This document shows, piece by piece, positions 53,165 through 62,261 of a stretch of 64,000 bases of DNA; within the stretch, counting starts at the first letter, position 1; the number at the start of each line of letters is the position of its first letter. The stretch spans positions 2,046,001 through 2,110,000 of the forward strand of contig NZ_CP008953.1 in the NCBI RefSeq assembly GCF_000732925.1, given 5' to 3'. Made by a program: the position numbers and the translations under genes. This DNA is from Amycolatopsis japonica (GTDB lineage Bacteria > Actinomycetota > Actinomycetes > Mycobacteriales > Pseudonocardiaceae). The notes beneath the pieces are model-generated. The model saw only the letters and a list, made by a program, of their open reading frames with translations, ran no database searches and was not told the DNA's origin.

Positions 53165-53344
53165 TGCGGAAACCGTTGCCATAGCGCGCATATGACGTCG
53201 CGCACCTGGATCGATGGCTGGATCGATCGTGATGAGTGATGTCACGGAAAGATGCCGTCCGGATACGTTCAGCCAGGAAAGTTGTCGGCCGGACGTGGTA
53301 AACAGTGCGGGTTCGTGTGGTCCTCTCCAGCGAGGAGGTCGCCT

Positions 53345-54451
53345 GTGGCGGCAGAGAACGAGCAGCTCACGGTCGGCGTGGTCCGGGAAACCGGACAAGG
53401 TGAACGCCGCATCGCGCTGGTACCGAAACTCATCGAGCGCGTCTCAGGACGCGGACTGCGGGTGGTGGTCGAGCCCGGCGCGGGCGCCGGCGCGCTGCTC
53501 GCCGACGAGACCTTCGAGCAGGCGGGCGCGGTGATCGGCGATCCGTGGGATGCCGACATCGTGGTGAAGGTGGCGCCTCCGAGCGCGGCCGAAGTCGCGA
53601 AGCTCAAACAGGGCACCATCCTCATCGGCTTCCTGAATCCGAGGGGTGATCCCGAGGGGATCGCCGCGCTCGAAGCGGCGGGCGTCCGCGCCTTCGCCGT
53701 CGAGGCGATCCCACGGATCTCCCGCGCGCAGGCGATGGACGCGTTGTCGTCGCAGAGCAGCGTCGCGGGCTATCGCGCCGTCCTCCTCGCCGCGGAGAAG
53801 CTCACCCGCTTCTTCCCGATGCTCACCACCGCCGCCGGAACGGTGCCCCCGGCCAAGGTGCTCGTGCTCGGTGCCGGTGTCGCGGGGCTGCAGGCCTTGG
53901 CGACGGCGAAACGGCTTGGCGCGCAGACCACCGGGTACGACGTCCGGCCCGAGGTCGGCGAGCAGGTGAAGTCGCTCGGCGCGAAATTCCTCGACCTCGG
54001 CATCGAGGCGGTCGGCGAAGGCGGGTACGCCCGCGAGCTGACCGACGAGGAAAAAGCCGAGCAGCAACGCAGGCTCACCGAGGCGATCACGAAGTTCGAC
54101 GCCGTGATCACCACCGCGCTCGTCCCCGGCCGCAAGGCACCGGTCCTCGTCACCGCCGACGCGGTGAAGGGGATGCCCGCCGGTGGGGTCGTGGTCGACC
54201 TCGCGGGCGAGTCCGGCGGTAACTGCGAGCTGACGAAGCCGGGTGAGGAGGTCGTCGAGCACGACGTCACCATCTGCTCGCCGCTCAACCTCGCCGCGGA
54301 GATGCCCGCGCATTCCAGCGAGCTCTACGCGCGCAACGTCACCGAGTTGCTGGAACTGCTCGTCGACAAAGAAGGCAAGCTCGCGCTCGACTTCTCCGAC
54401 GAGATCGTCGCCGGGGCCTGTGTCGCCGGAAAAGAAGAAGGAGGCGAGTGA
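53345..54451 (+). CDS. pntAA: NAD(P) transhydrogenase alpha subunit, part 1
   Basis: 368 residues from GTG 53345 (GAGGAGG six bases upstream). It contains the NAD-binding dI domain: TVGVVRETGQGERRIALVP, RAQAMDALSSQSSVAGYRAVL, VLVLGAGVAGLQALATAKRLGA and GYDVRPEVGEQVKSLGAKF. Its stop overlaps the start of pntAB. Subunits together move hydride from NADH to NADP+, driven by proton entry. The 180-base gap upstream holds its promoter, not clearly defined. Confidence 0.95.
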   Translation: MAAENEQLTVGVVRETGQGERRIALVPKLIERVSGRGLRVVVEPGAGAGALLADETFEQAGAVIGDPWDADIVVKVAPPSAAEVAKLKQGTILIGFLNPRGDPEGIAALEAAGVRAFAVEAIPRISRAQAMDALSSQSSVAGYRAVLLAAEKLTRFFPMLTTAAGTVPPAKVLVLGAGVAGLQALATAKRLGAQTTGYDVRPEVGEQVKSLGAKFLDLGIEAVGEGGYARELTDEEKAEQQRRLTEAITKFDAVITTALVPGRKAPVLVTADAVKGMPAGGVVVDLAGESGGNCELTKPGEEVVEHDVTICSPLNLAAEMPAHSSELYARNVTELLELLVDKEGKLALDFSDEIVAGACVAGKEEGGE

Positions 54452-54750
54452 TGCTCGTCGGCAGTTTGGCGATCCTCGTACTCGCCGGATTCGTGGGCTT
54501 CACGGTCATTTCCAAGGTGCCCAACACGCTGCACACCCCGCTCATGTCGGGGACCAACGCCATCCACGGCATCGTCCTGCTCGGCGGGCTGATCGTGCTC
54601 GGCCTCGGGGTGGACGGCGTGCTGAACAAGGTCCTGCTGGTGATCGCGATCGCCTTCGGCACGATCAACGTGGTCGGCGGCTTCCTCGTCACCGACCGGA
54701 TGCTTTCGATGTTCAAGGCGAAGAAGCCGGAAGACGGTGGTGACAAGTGA
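54451..54750 (+). CDS. pntAB: NAD(P) transhydrogenase alpha subunit, part 2
   Basis: 99 residues; ATG 54451 overlaps the TGA of pntAA by one base (GTG 54448 also possible). Three to four helices: LVGSLAILVLAGFVGFTVISKVP, TNAIHGIVLLGGLIVLGLG, KVLLVIAIAFGTINVVGGFLVTDRM. It is the dII membrane part that, with pntB, forms the proton channel. Confidence 0.95.
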   Translation: MLVGSLAILVLAGFVGFTVISKVPNTLHTPLMSGTNAIHGIVLLGGLIVLGLGVDGVLNKVLLVIAIAFGTINVVGGFLVTDRMLSMFKAKKPEDGGDK

Positions 54751-56132
54751 CGACCTTCATCGCCGTCCTCTACATCATTTCCTTCGCACTGTTCATCTAC
54801 GGCCTCATGGGGCTGACCGGTCCGCGCACCGCGGTGCGCGGCAACTGGATCGCCGCCGTCGGCATGGCCATCGCGGTGATCGCGACGCTGCTGACCCCGG
54901 GCATGAGCAACTGGCTGCTCATCGCGCTCGGCGTGGCGATCGGTGTCGTCGTCGGCGTGCCGTCCGCGCGCAAGGTGAAGATGACCGCGATGCCGCAGAT
55001 GGTGGCGCTGTTCAACGGCGTCGGCGGCGGGGCGGTCGCGCTCATCGCGTGGGTCGAGTTCCGCACCACCGAGGGCTACGCGCACGAGCCGGCGTACGTC
55101 GCGATCGCGTCGTTGTTCGCCGCGATCGTCGGATCGGTGTCCTTCTGGGGCTCGAACATCGCGTTCGGGAAACTGCAGGAGCTCATCTCCGGCCGGCCGA
55201 TCACCCTGGGCAAACTGCAGCAGCCGGTGAACGCGCTGGTGCTGATCGCCGCGATCGTGCTCGCGGTCGTCATCGCGAGCGGCGGCGACGCCGAACTGCT
55301 GATGATCGGCCTGCTGGTCGCGGCGGGCGTCCTCGGTGTGGTGGTCGTGCTGCCGATCGGCGGCGCGGACATGCCGGTCGTCATCTCGTTGCTCAACGCG
55401 CTCACCGGTTTGTCGGCGGCGGCCATGGGGCTCGCGCTCGACAACACCGCGCTGATCGTGGCGGGCATGATCGTCGGCGCCTCGGGTTCCATCCTGACGA
55501 ACCTGATGGCGAAGGCGATGAACCGGTCGATCCCGGCCATCGTCGCCGGCGGGTTCGGCGGCGGCACGGCGGTCGCGAGCGGCGGCTCCGGCGAGGTCCG
55601 GCCGGTCCGCAGCACCAGCGCGTCCGACACCGCGATCCAGATGGCGTACGCCAACAAGGTCGTGGTCGTGCCCGGATACGGCATGGCCGTCGCGCAGGCG
55701 CAGCACGTCGTCCGCGAGATGGCGAAACTGCTGGAGGCCAAGGGGATCACGGTCGCGTACGCCATCCATCCGGTGGCGGGCCGGATGCCGGGGCACATGA
55801 ACGTGCTCCTCGCCGAGGCCGACGTCCCGTACGAACAGCTCAAGGAAATGGACGAGATCAACTCCGAGTTCGCCCAGACCGACGTCGCGCTGGTGATCGG
55901 CGCGAACGACGTCACGAACCCGGCCGCGGAGACCGATCCGGGCTCGCCCATCTACGGGATGCCGATCCTCAAGGTGAACCACAGCCGGTCGGTGATCGTG
56001 CTCAAACGCGGGATGAGCTCGGGCTTCGCCGGCATCGACAACGAGCTCTTCTACGATGCGAAGACCAGCATGCTCTTCGGCGACGCCAAATCGTCGGTGG
56101 GCGAGATCGTGGAGGAACTCAAAGCACTGTGA
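54747..56132 (+). CDS. pntB: NAD(P) transhydrogenase beta subunit
   Basis: 461 residues, GTG at 54747 overlapping pntAB by four bases. Membrane helices fill the first 270 residues (KMTAMPQMVALFNGVGGGAVALIAW with the conserved FNGVGGG, and NALTGLSAAAMGLAL). The NADP-binding dIII domain follows: VVPGYGMAVAQAQHVVREM, HPVAGRMPGHMNVLLAEADVPYEQ, VIGANDVTNPAAETDPGSPIYGMPIL and KRGMSSGFAGIDNELF. Its stop overlaps the start of the lipoate ligase gene. Confidence 0.96.
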   Translation: MTTFIAVLYIISFALFIYGLMGLTGPRTAVRGNWIAAVGMAIAVIATLLTPGMSNWLLIALGVAIGVVVGVPSARKVKMTAMPQMVALFNGVGGGAVALIAWVEFRTTEGYAHEPAYVAIASLFAAIVGSVSFWGSNIAFGKLQELISGRPITLGKLQQPVNALVLIAAIVLAVVIASGGDAELLMIGLLVAAGVLGVVVVLPIGGADMPVVISLLNALTGLSAAAMGLALDNTALIVAGMIVGASGSILTNLMAKAMNRSIPAIVAGGFGGGTAVASGGSGEVRPVRSTSASDTAIQMAYANKVVVVPGYGMAVAQAQHVVREMAKLLEAKGITVAYAIHPVAGRMPGHMNVLLAEADVPYEQLKEMDEINSEFAQTDVALVIGANDVTNPAAETDPGSPIYGMPILKVNHSRSVIVLKRGMSSGFAGIDNELFYDAKTSMLFGDAKSSVGEIVEELKAL

Positions 56133-56857
56133 TCGGTCCTTCGGAAGTCGTCGCCTCGTTCGACGACCCGGCCGACAACCTCGCGTTCGACGAAGCCCTC
56201 CTGCGCGCCGCACCGGAGGCGCCGGTCCTGTGGATCTGGCGCAACACCGACTGTGTGGTCGTGGGGCGGGGGCAGAAGATCGAACGCGAGGTCAAGGCAG
56301 ATGTCTGCGCGAGCGACGGCGTCCCGGTGCTGCGCCGGGCCAGCGGTGGCGGCACCGTGTTCCACGATCCCGGCAATCTCAACATCACGTTGGTCCTGCC
56401 GGGACCGTCGCACAGACCGCTCGAAGCACTCGGGGAACTGATGACCGCGACGGTGGCCGAACTCGGGCTGCCGTCGCGGCTCGGTGATCGAGGTCTGTTC
56501 GTCGGTGACGCGAAGCTGTGCGGTTTCGCCGTCTTCCGGACGCGAACGGGCTTGCTCGCGCATTCCACCCTGCTCGTTTCGACCGCCGCCGAACGGGTCG
56601 GCCGGTACCTCACTTCGGCACCCGCGGATCCCCGTCCGCTCGACTCCCACCGGAGCCGCGTCGCGTCGCTCGCCGAGCACGGCCTGCGTAAAGGTGTTGC
56701 CGACGTCACGGCCGCCGTCCGCGTGGCGGCGGCCGCGCAACTGGGTGAACTCGCCACCCGGAAGCCCTCGGACGAGGAGCTGGAGTGGCACCGCTCGCTC
56801 CAGCACACGCGGTACCACTACCCGGAATGGCATGCCGAGGGCGCTCAGCGTAAATGA
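56129..56857 (+). CDS. Lipoate-protein ligase A family protein
   Basis: 242 residues; GTG 56129 overlaps the pntB stop by four bases, so this is the fourth gene of the transhydrogenase operon. Family motifs: NLAFDEALLRAAPEAPVLWIWRNTDCVVVGRGQ, RRASGGGTVFHDPGNLNITLV, and GDAKLCGFAVFRTRTGLLAHSTLLVS with the catalytic-type Lys. It should attach lipoate or octanoate to carrier domains. It lacks the C-terminal domain of E. coli LplA, like many short forms. Confidence 0.85.
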   Translation: MIGPSEVVASFDDPADNLAFDEALLRAAPEAPVLWIWRNTDCVVVGRGQKIEREVKADVCASDGVPVLRRASGGGTVFHDPGNLNITLVLPGPSHRPLEALGELMTATVAELGLPSRLGDRGLFVGDAKLCGFAVFRTRTGLLAHSTLLVSTAAERVGRYLTSAPADPRPLDSHRSRVASLAEHGLRKGVADVTAAVRVAAAAQLGELATRKPSDEELEWHRSLQHTRYHYPEWHAEGAQRK

Positions 56858-56866
56858 ACTGAAACA

Positions 56867-56905
56867 AAAAAGGCCCTTTCGCGAATATCGCGAAAGGGCC
56901 TTTTT
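56867..56905. terminator. Rho-independent bidirectional terminator
   Basis: Perfect 18-base arms at 56867-56884 and 56888-56905 with a 3-base loop, flanked by A-runs and T-runs on both strands. Ends the pnt operon and the Lsr2-like gene. Confidence 0.92.
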
Positions 56906-56912
56906 CGATGAA

Positions 56913-57617
56913 TTACTTTTCGGTGGCCGAGAAAGTGACGGCGGGCACCTTGCGGGCGGCACGCGTGGTCTTCTTCGGCTCGGCGGCCTTCTTCGCCGGA
57001 GCCTTGGCCGCGGCCTTAGGTGCCGCCTTGGCGGCGGTCGTCTTCGCGGCGGCGGCCTTCGGAGCGGCCTTCGTGGCCGTCGTCTTGGCGGTGGCCTTCG
57101 CCGCCGTCTTGGCCGGGGTCTTCGCCGCGGCCGCGGCCTTCGCGCGGCCGGCCGGAGCCTTGGCCGCCGTGGTCTTCGCCGCCGCGCCGCGAGTCGTCTT
57201 CGCCTTGGCCGCGGTGGCTTTCGCCGTGGTCTTGGCGGGAGCCTTCGCCTCCGCCTTGGGGGTGGCGGCCTTCTTGGCGGCGGCGGGCTTGCGGCCGGCG
57301 ACACCCTTGGCGGCGGGCTTGCGGCCCGGCTTCGCGGCCGTCTTCGCCTCGGCCTTCGCCGCGGTGGCCGCGGTCTTCGGGGTCGACTTCGACACGCGCG
57401 CGCCCTTGGGGCGCTGCACGACCCGCGGCCGCAGTTTGCGTCCGCCGATCCGGCGGCCGTTCTCCACATAGGCACGCAGGATTTCCCGGAGTGCGGTGGC
57501 GTTGTCGGCCGAAAGGTCGATGTCGTAAGCGATTCCGTCCAAACCGAAAGCGACCGTTTCCTCGGCCGCCTCGCCGGTCAGATCATCCAGCAAATGCACA
57601 GCAGTGTTCCTGGCCAT
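56913..57617 (-). CDS. Lsr2 N-terminal domain fused to a histone-H1-like tail
   Basis: 234 residues from ATG 57617. Residues 1-70 match the Lsr2 oligomerisation domain (AVHLLDDLTGEAAEETVAFGLDG, YDIDLSADNATALREILRAYVENGRRIGG). Normal Lsr2 then has an RGR AT-hook and a small helical DNA-binding domain; both are missing here. Instead about 160 residues of Ala, Lys, Thr and Pro repeats follow (KAAPKAAAAKTTAAKAAPKA), like the tail of eukaryotic H1 or mycobacterial HupB. It probably coats or condenses DNA with the N-terminal part as dimer. Base composition is uniformly high in GC; no sign of transfer. Confidence 0.85.
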   Translation of the reverse strand: MARNTAVHLLDDLTGEAAEETVAFGLDGIAYDIDLSADNATALREILRAYVENGRRIGGRKLRPRVVQRPKGARVSKSTPKTAATAAKAEAKTAAKPGRKPAAKGVAGRKPAAAKKAATPKAEAKAPAKTTAKATAAKAKTTRGAAAKTTAAKAPAGRAKAAAAAKTPAKTAAKATAKTTATKAAPKAAAAKTTAAKAAPKAAAKAPAKKAAEPKKTTRAARKVPAVTFSATEK

Positions 57618-57752
57618 GAAAAACCTCCCGCGCTCGATCGTTCTACTGCGTAACCGGCACGGTGAAACCTGAACCCGCGGCTGATGACTCACGCAGCGAC
57701 ACGAGGATAGCGGCAGGTTGCGCGAAGCTGCGCGGTGGTGTGCGCTGAATGC

Positions 57753-59147
57753 ATGTCAGCACAGACTTTTGACGTGATCGTGATCGGAGGCGGCCCGGTC
57801 GGCGAGGTCGCCGCCGAACGGGCGGCACGAGGCGGCCTTCAGGTCGCGCTCGTCGAACACGAACGCTTCGGCGGCGAATGTTCTTACTGGGCCTGCATTC
57901 CGAGCAAGGCGCTGCTGCGGCCGGGGAACCTCCTCGCCGCCGCCAAACGGGTCCCCGGTGTCCCGGTGGGCGACGCGGTCGACCCGGCGGCGGTGTTCGC
58001 GCGACGGGACTGGTTCACCGGCAAGGGAGACGACACCGGACAGGTCAAGTGGGCCGAAGGCGTCGGGATCGTCCCGATCCGCGGGCACGGCCGGATCACC
58101 GGTGAGCGGAAGGTCACGGTCGACGGAGGTGACGAGCTGACCGCGCGGCACGCCGTGATCGTCGCCACGGGCAGTGTCCCGCGGACACCGTCGATCCCCG
58201 GGCTGGACACGATTTCGCCGTGGGGTTCGCGTGAGGCGACCTCGGCCGAAGCGGTCCCGCGCCGCCTCGGCGTATTGGGCGGCGGTGTCGTCGGAGTCGA
58301 AATGGCGCAGGCCTTCGCCACGCTCGGCGCCGAAGTCCACTTGATCATCTCGGGGGCGCGTCCCTTGCCGCGGCTGCCGGAATTCGCGGGCGACGCCGTG
58401 ATCGCGGGGCTCCGCGAAGCCGGCGTCACCGTGCACACCGGCTCCGGTCTCGACTCCGTGTCCGCTGTGGACGGTGGTAAGGAACTGGCGTTGAAGGGCG
58501 GCGACCGGTTGGTCGTCGACGAACTGCTCGTCGCCACCGGCCGCCGCCCGGCGACCGACGGACTCGGTGTGGAGACGCTCGGGCTCGAAGCGGGCGCGCC
58601 GCTCACGACCGACGACAACGGCCGTGTGTCCGCTGTGGACGGTGACTGGCTGTTCGCCGTCGGGGACGTCACCGGCCGGGCGCCGCTGACCCATCAGGGC
58701 AAGTACGCGGCCAGGGCCGCGGGTGACTCGGTGGCCGCGCAGGCGGCGGGAAAGCCCGTCGACTCCGCCGCGTGGAGCGCGCACAGCGCCACGGCCGATC
58801 ACCACGCCATCCCGCAGGTCGTCTTCACCGACCCGGAGGTCGCGTCGGTCGGGCTCGCCGGACCCGAGGAGGGCAAACCGCATCGCGTCGTCGACATCGA
58901 CATCGCGGTGGCGGGATCGTCACTGCACGCGGACCGTTACGCGGGCAAGGCGCGCCTCGTCGTCGACACCGAACGCGACGTCCTGGTCGGCGCGACCTTC
59001 GTCGGGCAGGACGTCGCCGAACTCCTGCATTCGGCGACGATCGCGATCGTCGGGGAGGTCCCGCTGCCGAGGCTGTGGCACGCGGTCCCGTCGTTCCCCA
59101 CGATCAGTGAAGTGTGGTTGCGCCTGCTGGAGGCGTACGGCCTCTAG
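57753..59147 (+). CDS. Flavoprotein disulfide-reductase-like protein
   Basis: 464 residues from ATG 57753. FAD motif IVIGGGPVGEVAAE, redox pair Cys43 and Cys48 (GGECSYWACIPSK), NAD(P) motif RLGVLGGGVVGVEMAQAFA, and the second FAD motif LFAVGDVTG. Near the C-terminus the dimer-interface signature reads SFPTISEVW where dihydrolipoamide and mercuric reductases have HPTxSE: the catalytic base His is Phe. So it may be a quinone-type or other reductase rather than a standard dithiol enzyme. It converges on the 59144 gene with stops overlapping by four bases. Confidence 0.88.
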   Translation: MSAQTFDVIVIGGGPVGEVAAERAARGGLQVALVEHERFGGECSYWACIPSKALLRPGNLLAAAKRVPGVPVGDAVDPAAVFARRDWFTGKGDDTGQVKWAEGVGIVPIRGHGRITGERKVTVDGGDELTARHAVIVATGSVPRTPSIPGLDTISPWGSREATSAEAVPRRLGVLGGGVVGVEMAQAFATLGAEVHLIISGARPLPRLPEFAGDAVIAGLREAGVTVHTGSGLDSVSAVDGGKELALKGGDRLVVDELLVATGRRPATDGLGVETLGLEAGAPLTTDDNGRVSAVDGDWLFAVGDVTGRAPLTHQGKYAARAAGDSVAAQAAGKPVDSAAWSAHSATADHHAIPQVVFTDPEVASVGLAGPEEGKPHRVVDIDIAVAGSSLHADRYAGKARLVVDTERDVLVGATFVGQDVAELLHSATIAIVGEVPLPRLWHAVPSFPTISEVWLRLLEAYGL

Positions 59148-60592
59148 CCGTTCACAGGCAGTTCGAGCGCGGCCTTCGCGCCGCGCACGAGGCCGGGATC
59201 GTCCGGAGTGGACGGTCCCGGCAGCCACACCACCTGGATCAACCGGACCGATTTCCCGTCGAGGCTGCTCTGGTAGGCGGCACCCTCGAACACCGGCACG
59301 TCGCCCTGCCATTGGTTGGTCTCGGTGGCGAGATCGAGGATGCCGCCGCCGCCCGGATTGTCGGCGATGGCCTTGAACGCGTTCGCCTGTTCCGTGTTCG
59401 GGAATTCCACGACGGCGATCGTCACCGCCGCGGCACGGCCGTCGATGGAACTGGCGAAGCTGGCCCTTCTCACCGTCGAGCAACTCGTCTGCTGAAGACT
59501 CGACTGGACGTCGCCGTACGCGTGGGACGCGCATTTCTGGTCCGCGGCCGACGCCCGCGAAGTGAACTGGATGTTTTCCACCGCGCTGCTGCTCGGCGGT
59601 GGGGGACTGGTCGCCGGGGTCGGCGGGGGAGTCTGGGTGGACGCGGTGTCGTCGCCGCCGGAAGCCACGCTGATGGCCGCGACCAGCAACACGATGAGCA
59701 GGCCGATCGCGGCGACCGGAAGCCATTTCACCGTCTTGGACTGCCGCGGCGACTTCGGGGCGGGCTCGGCGGGTGCGGGAGCAGTGGCAGCCGCCGGCGG
59801 CGGGGTCTGCCGGGCCGGGGGAACCGGCTTCTCGGGAGCGGCCTGCCGAACGGGCGGAGCGGGCTTGGCGGGAGGAACGGGCGGCGCGGCGGGTTTCGCC
59901 GGTCTCTTCCCCTTCCCCGGATGCTGGACCGGAACCGTCGGCGCGATCGCGACGAGCGGGTTCTCGCGGATCACCGTCGGCTCGTCGTCGGAGTAGGCGC
60001 TGAAACCCTCCCCGAGCAACATCTCCTCGGGCATCGGCGGCGCGTCCGGGGCGAGGGCGGCGATCAGTTCCCGCGCCTGCTGGACCGAGCGGGGCCGGGG
60101 TGCGGTGGCCAGGGACACCGTCGCGGCGAGCATCGTCGTCGCCGTCGGATAGAGGACGCGGACCGAACCGGCGAGATCCGCGGCCGGCTGGTCGACCGTC
60201 TCCACGTAGGGGCCGACGGCGATGATCGTGCCGATCGGCCCGGCGCCGGGGGCGACGTCCGCGATCTTGTGCGTGCACGCGGCGGACAGCGAGAGCGCGT
60301 CCGTGGCCGGGTTGATCGAGGTGTCGCCGTGGACCAGCGGCCAGCCGTCGGCCTTCCACGGTCCGCCGAGCGGGGCTTCGAGTTTCAGGGCCGGGTCCGG
60401 CAGGTCGACACCGATGACGATGAGGACACCCTTCGGCATGACCACGACGGCTTCGACGGGCCGTCCCTCGACCGGGCTGGCGCCGATCAGGGCGACCCCG
60501 CCGACGACGTTGCTGCCCCGGCCGAGCGAAGCCAGCGCGGCGCGGACGTCCTCGGCCACCCGGGACGGCTGTTGAGCGAGGCGAACGAGTCG
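59144..60592 (-). CDS. Single-helix membrane protein with Pro/Ala-rich linker
   Basis: 482 residues from GTG 60592 (GGGAGGGG four bases upstream); ATG 60607 is an alternative. An N-terminal globular domain of about 200 residues (EAVVVMPKGVLIVIGVDLPDP, KADGWPLVHGDTSINPATDAL, QARELIAALAPDAPPMPEEMLLGEGFSAY) is weakly NERD-nuclease-like; not certain. A Pro/Ala/Lys linker and one helix (WLPVAAIGLLIVLLVAAISVA) follow. The outer C-terminal domain has Cys pairs (KCASHAYG, TSCSTVRR). Function unknown; likely a surface sensor or envelope protein. Confidence 0.75.
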   Translation of the reverse strand, partial: RLVRLAQQPSRVAEDVRAALASLGRGSNVVGGVALIGASPVEGRPVEAVVVMPKGVLIVIGVDLPDPALKLEAPLGGPWKADGWPLVHGDTSINPATDALSLSAACTHKIADVAPGAGPIGTIIAVGPYVETVDQPAADLAGSVRVLYPTATTMLAATVSLATAPRPRSVQQARELIAALAPDAPPMPEEMLLGEGFSAYSDDEPTVIRENPLVAIAPTVPVQHPGKGKRPAKPAAPPVPPAKPAPPVRQAAPEKPVPPARQTPPPAAATAPAPAEPAPKSPRQSKTVKWLPVAAIGLLIVLLVAAISVASGGDDTASTQTPPPTPATSPPPPSSSAVENIQFTSRASAADQKCASHAYGDVQSSLQQTSCSTVRRASFASSIDGRAAAVTIAVVEFPNTEQANAFKAIADNPGGGGILDLATETNQWQGDVPVFEGAAYQSSLDGKSVRLIQVVWLPGPSTPDDPGLVRGAKAALELPVNG

Positions 60593-60749
60593 CACCGAAC
60601 CCCTCCCCATCTCGTCGGTCTCGCTGCACAAACTAGCGCCTCCATCCGGACTAATGCGGAGACACGTCCCAGGTAGGCGCCGTGACGTTGCTCCGAAAAG
60701 TTGTAATGCACGTGAGCACCGTCACCCGTCCGGGTGGTACTCGTTGGTA

Positions 60750-60781
60750 GGTGACAGTTCCTTGCCCCCTGTCACCAGGAG
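60750..60781 (+). promoter_or_regulatory. Hairpin abutting the ribosome site of the 60789 subtilase
   Basis: GGTGACAG (60750-60757) and CTGTCACC (60769-60776) are perfect arms around an 11-base loop; AGGAG (60777-60781) starts at the very next base. It could be an RNA element governing translation, or a protein operator. Confidence 0.5.
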
Positions 60782-60788
60782 AAACGCA

Positions 60789-62261
60789 ATGGCCGTATCT
60801 CGACCCTGGCGTCGACGCGCCGCGCTCGTCGTCGCCCTGCTCGCCGTCCCGGTCGCGGGGATGGTCCCCGCGCAGGCCGCGGGACCGTCGGCACCCGTCG
60901 CCCCCGGACTCGCCCGCCTCCTTTCGGCCGTCACCGGCACCGCGGGGGTGACCGCGCTCGTGCACGCCGACGACGTCGCCACCGCCGAACGCGCCGCCCG
61001 CTCGGCCGGACTTACGAAGATCACCTCGTTCGGGAAGATCGGTGTCGTCGCCGTCCGGGGCACCGCCGACCAGGTGCGCGCGGTGCGCAAGGCCGCCGGG
61101 GTCACCTACGTCGAAGGCAACGAGAAACTCAAGGCGCACGGCAGCGCAGGCACCACGGCGACGCGGAGCCTGCAGACCCAGACTCAGCTCAAGGACGCCG
61201 GTGGCGCTCCTGTGGACGGCAAGGGCGTCTCCGTCGCGATCATCGACACCGGGGTCGACCCGACGCATCCGGCGTTCAAGGGTGCCGACGGCAAGACGCG
61301 GGTGGTGCGCAGCCTCAAGAGCCTCTGCCTCGACGGCACGGCGACGAACTGCATCGTCGACGTCCCGACCTCCGTCGACACCGACACCCTCTCCCTGGGC
61401 GGCCACGGCACGCACGTCACCGGCATCGCCGCCGGCAACCGGCTGACGCTGACCGACGGCACCAAGGTCGGCGGCTCGGCACCGGGCTCGAAGATCGTCT
61501 CGGTCTCGACCGGGGCCGCGCTGCTCGTCCTGGGCACGGACGCCGCGCTGAACTGGGTGCTGGAGAACCACAAGGCGCCGTGCGGTGCGGGCGTCGCGGC
61601 GTCGGTGTGCCCGCCGATCAAGGTGACCAACAACTCCTACGGTCCCAGCGGCGGTGGCGCCTTCGACCCGAACTCGGCGACGGTGAAGCTGCAGCGCGCG
61701 CTCGCCGCGGAAGGCGTCGTCACGGTGTGGGCGAACGGGAACGACGGCGGCGACGGTTCGGCGAACCTCTCCAACCCGCCGGGGCAGGACCAGACGCCGG
61801 GCGTGCTTTCGGTGGCGTCGTTCAACGATCAGGGGACCGAAACCCGTGACGGCACGGTCTCCGACTTCTCCTCGCGTGGTCTCAAGAGCAGCCAGGCGAG
61901 CTGGCCCGACGTTTCCGCGCCGGGGGAGAACATCCTCTCGTCGTGCCGGCCGACGCAGCCGATCTGCACGCAGGGCCTGCAGCCCAAGAACGGCCCGGGG
62001 CTCCTGGATCTCGCCACCTACAACGTGATCAGCGGGACCTCGATGGCGGCGCCGCAGATCACCGGGATCGTCGCGCAGCTGTTCCAGGTCGCGCCGAACG
62101 CGAGTCCCGGTGAAATCGAGGCCGCGATCAAGGGCACCGCGTACAAGTTCGCCAATGGTTCGCCGTATGTCGCGGCCGGGCCGTACACGTCGAGCTTCGA
62201 CAAGGGCACGGGTCTCGTGGACACCTTCGCCGCGGCGAAGTCCCTCGGCGCCCAGGGCTGA
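60789..62261 (+). CDS. Secreted subtilase (S8)
   Basis: 490 residues from ATG 60789. Signal peptide to about residue 28 (VVALLAVPVAGMVPAQAA), then a pro-domain unlike the I9 of the other two. The catalytic domain has Asp153 (IDTGVD), His206 (GHGTHVTG) and Ser418 (GTSMAAPQ). Asn of the oxyanion hole lies in VWANGNDGG. No extra C-terminal domain. It differs from the tandem pair at 24.7-27.4 kb and is not a recent duplicate. A hairpin lies just before the ribosome site. Confidence 0.94.
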   Translation: MAVSRPWRRRAALVVALLAVPVAGMVPAQAAGPSAPVAPGLARLLSAVTGTAGVTALVHADDVATAERAARSAGLTKITSFGKIGVVAVRGTADQVRAVRKAAGVTYVEGNEKLKAHGSAGTTATRSLQTQTQLKDAGGAPVDGKGVSVAIIDTGVDPTHPAFKGADGKTRVVRSLKSLCLDGTATNCIVDVPTSVDTDTLSLGGHGTHVTGIAAGNRLTLTDGTKVGGSAPGSKIVSVSTGAALLVLGTDAALNWVLENHKAPCGAGVAASVCPPIKVTNNSYGPSGGGAFDPNSATVKLQRALAAEGVVTVWANGNDGGDGSANLSNPPGQDQTPGVLSVASFNDQGTETRDGTVSDFSSRGLKSSQASWPDVSAPGENILSSCRPTQPICTQGLQPKNGPGLLDLATYNVISGTSMAAPQITGIVAQLFQVAPNASPGEIEAAIKGTAYKFANGSPYVAAGPYTSSFDKGTGLVDTFAAAKSLGAQG

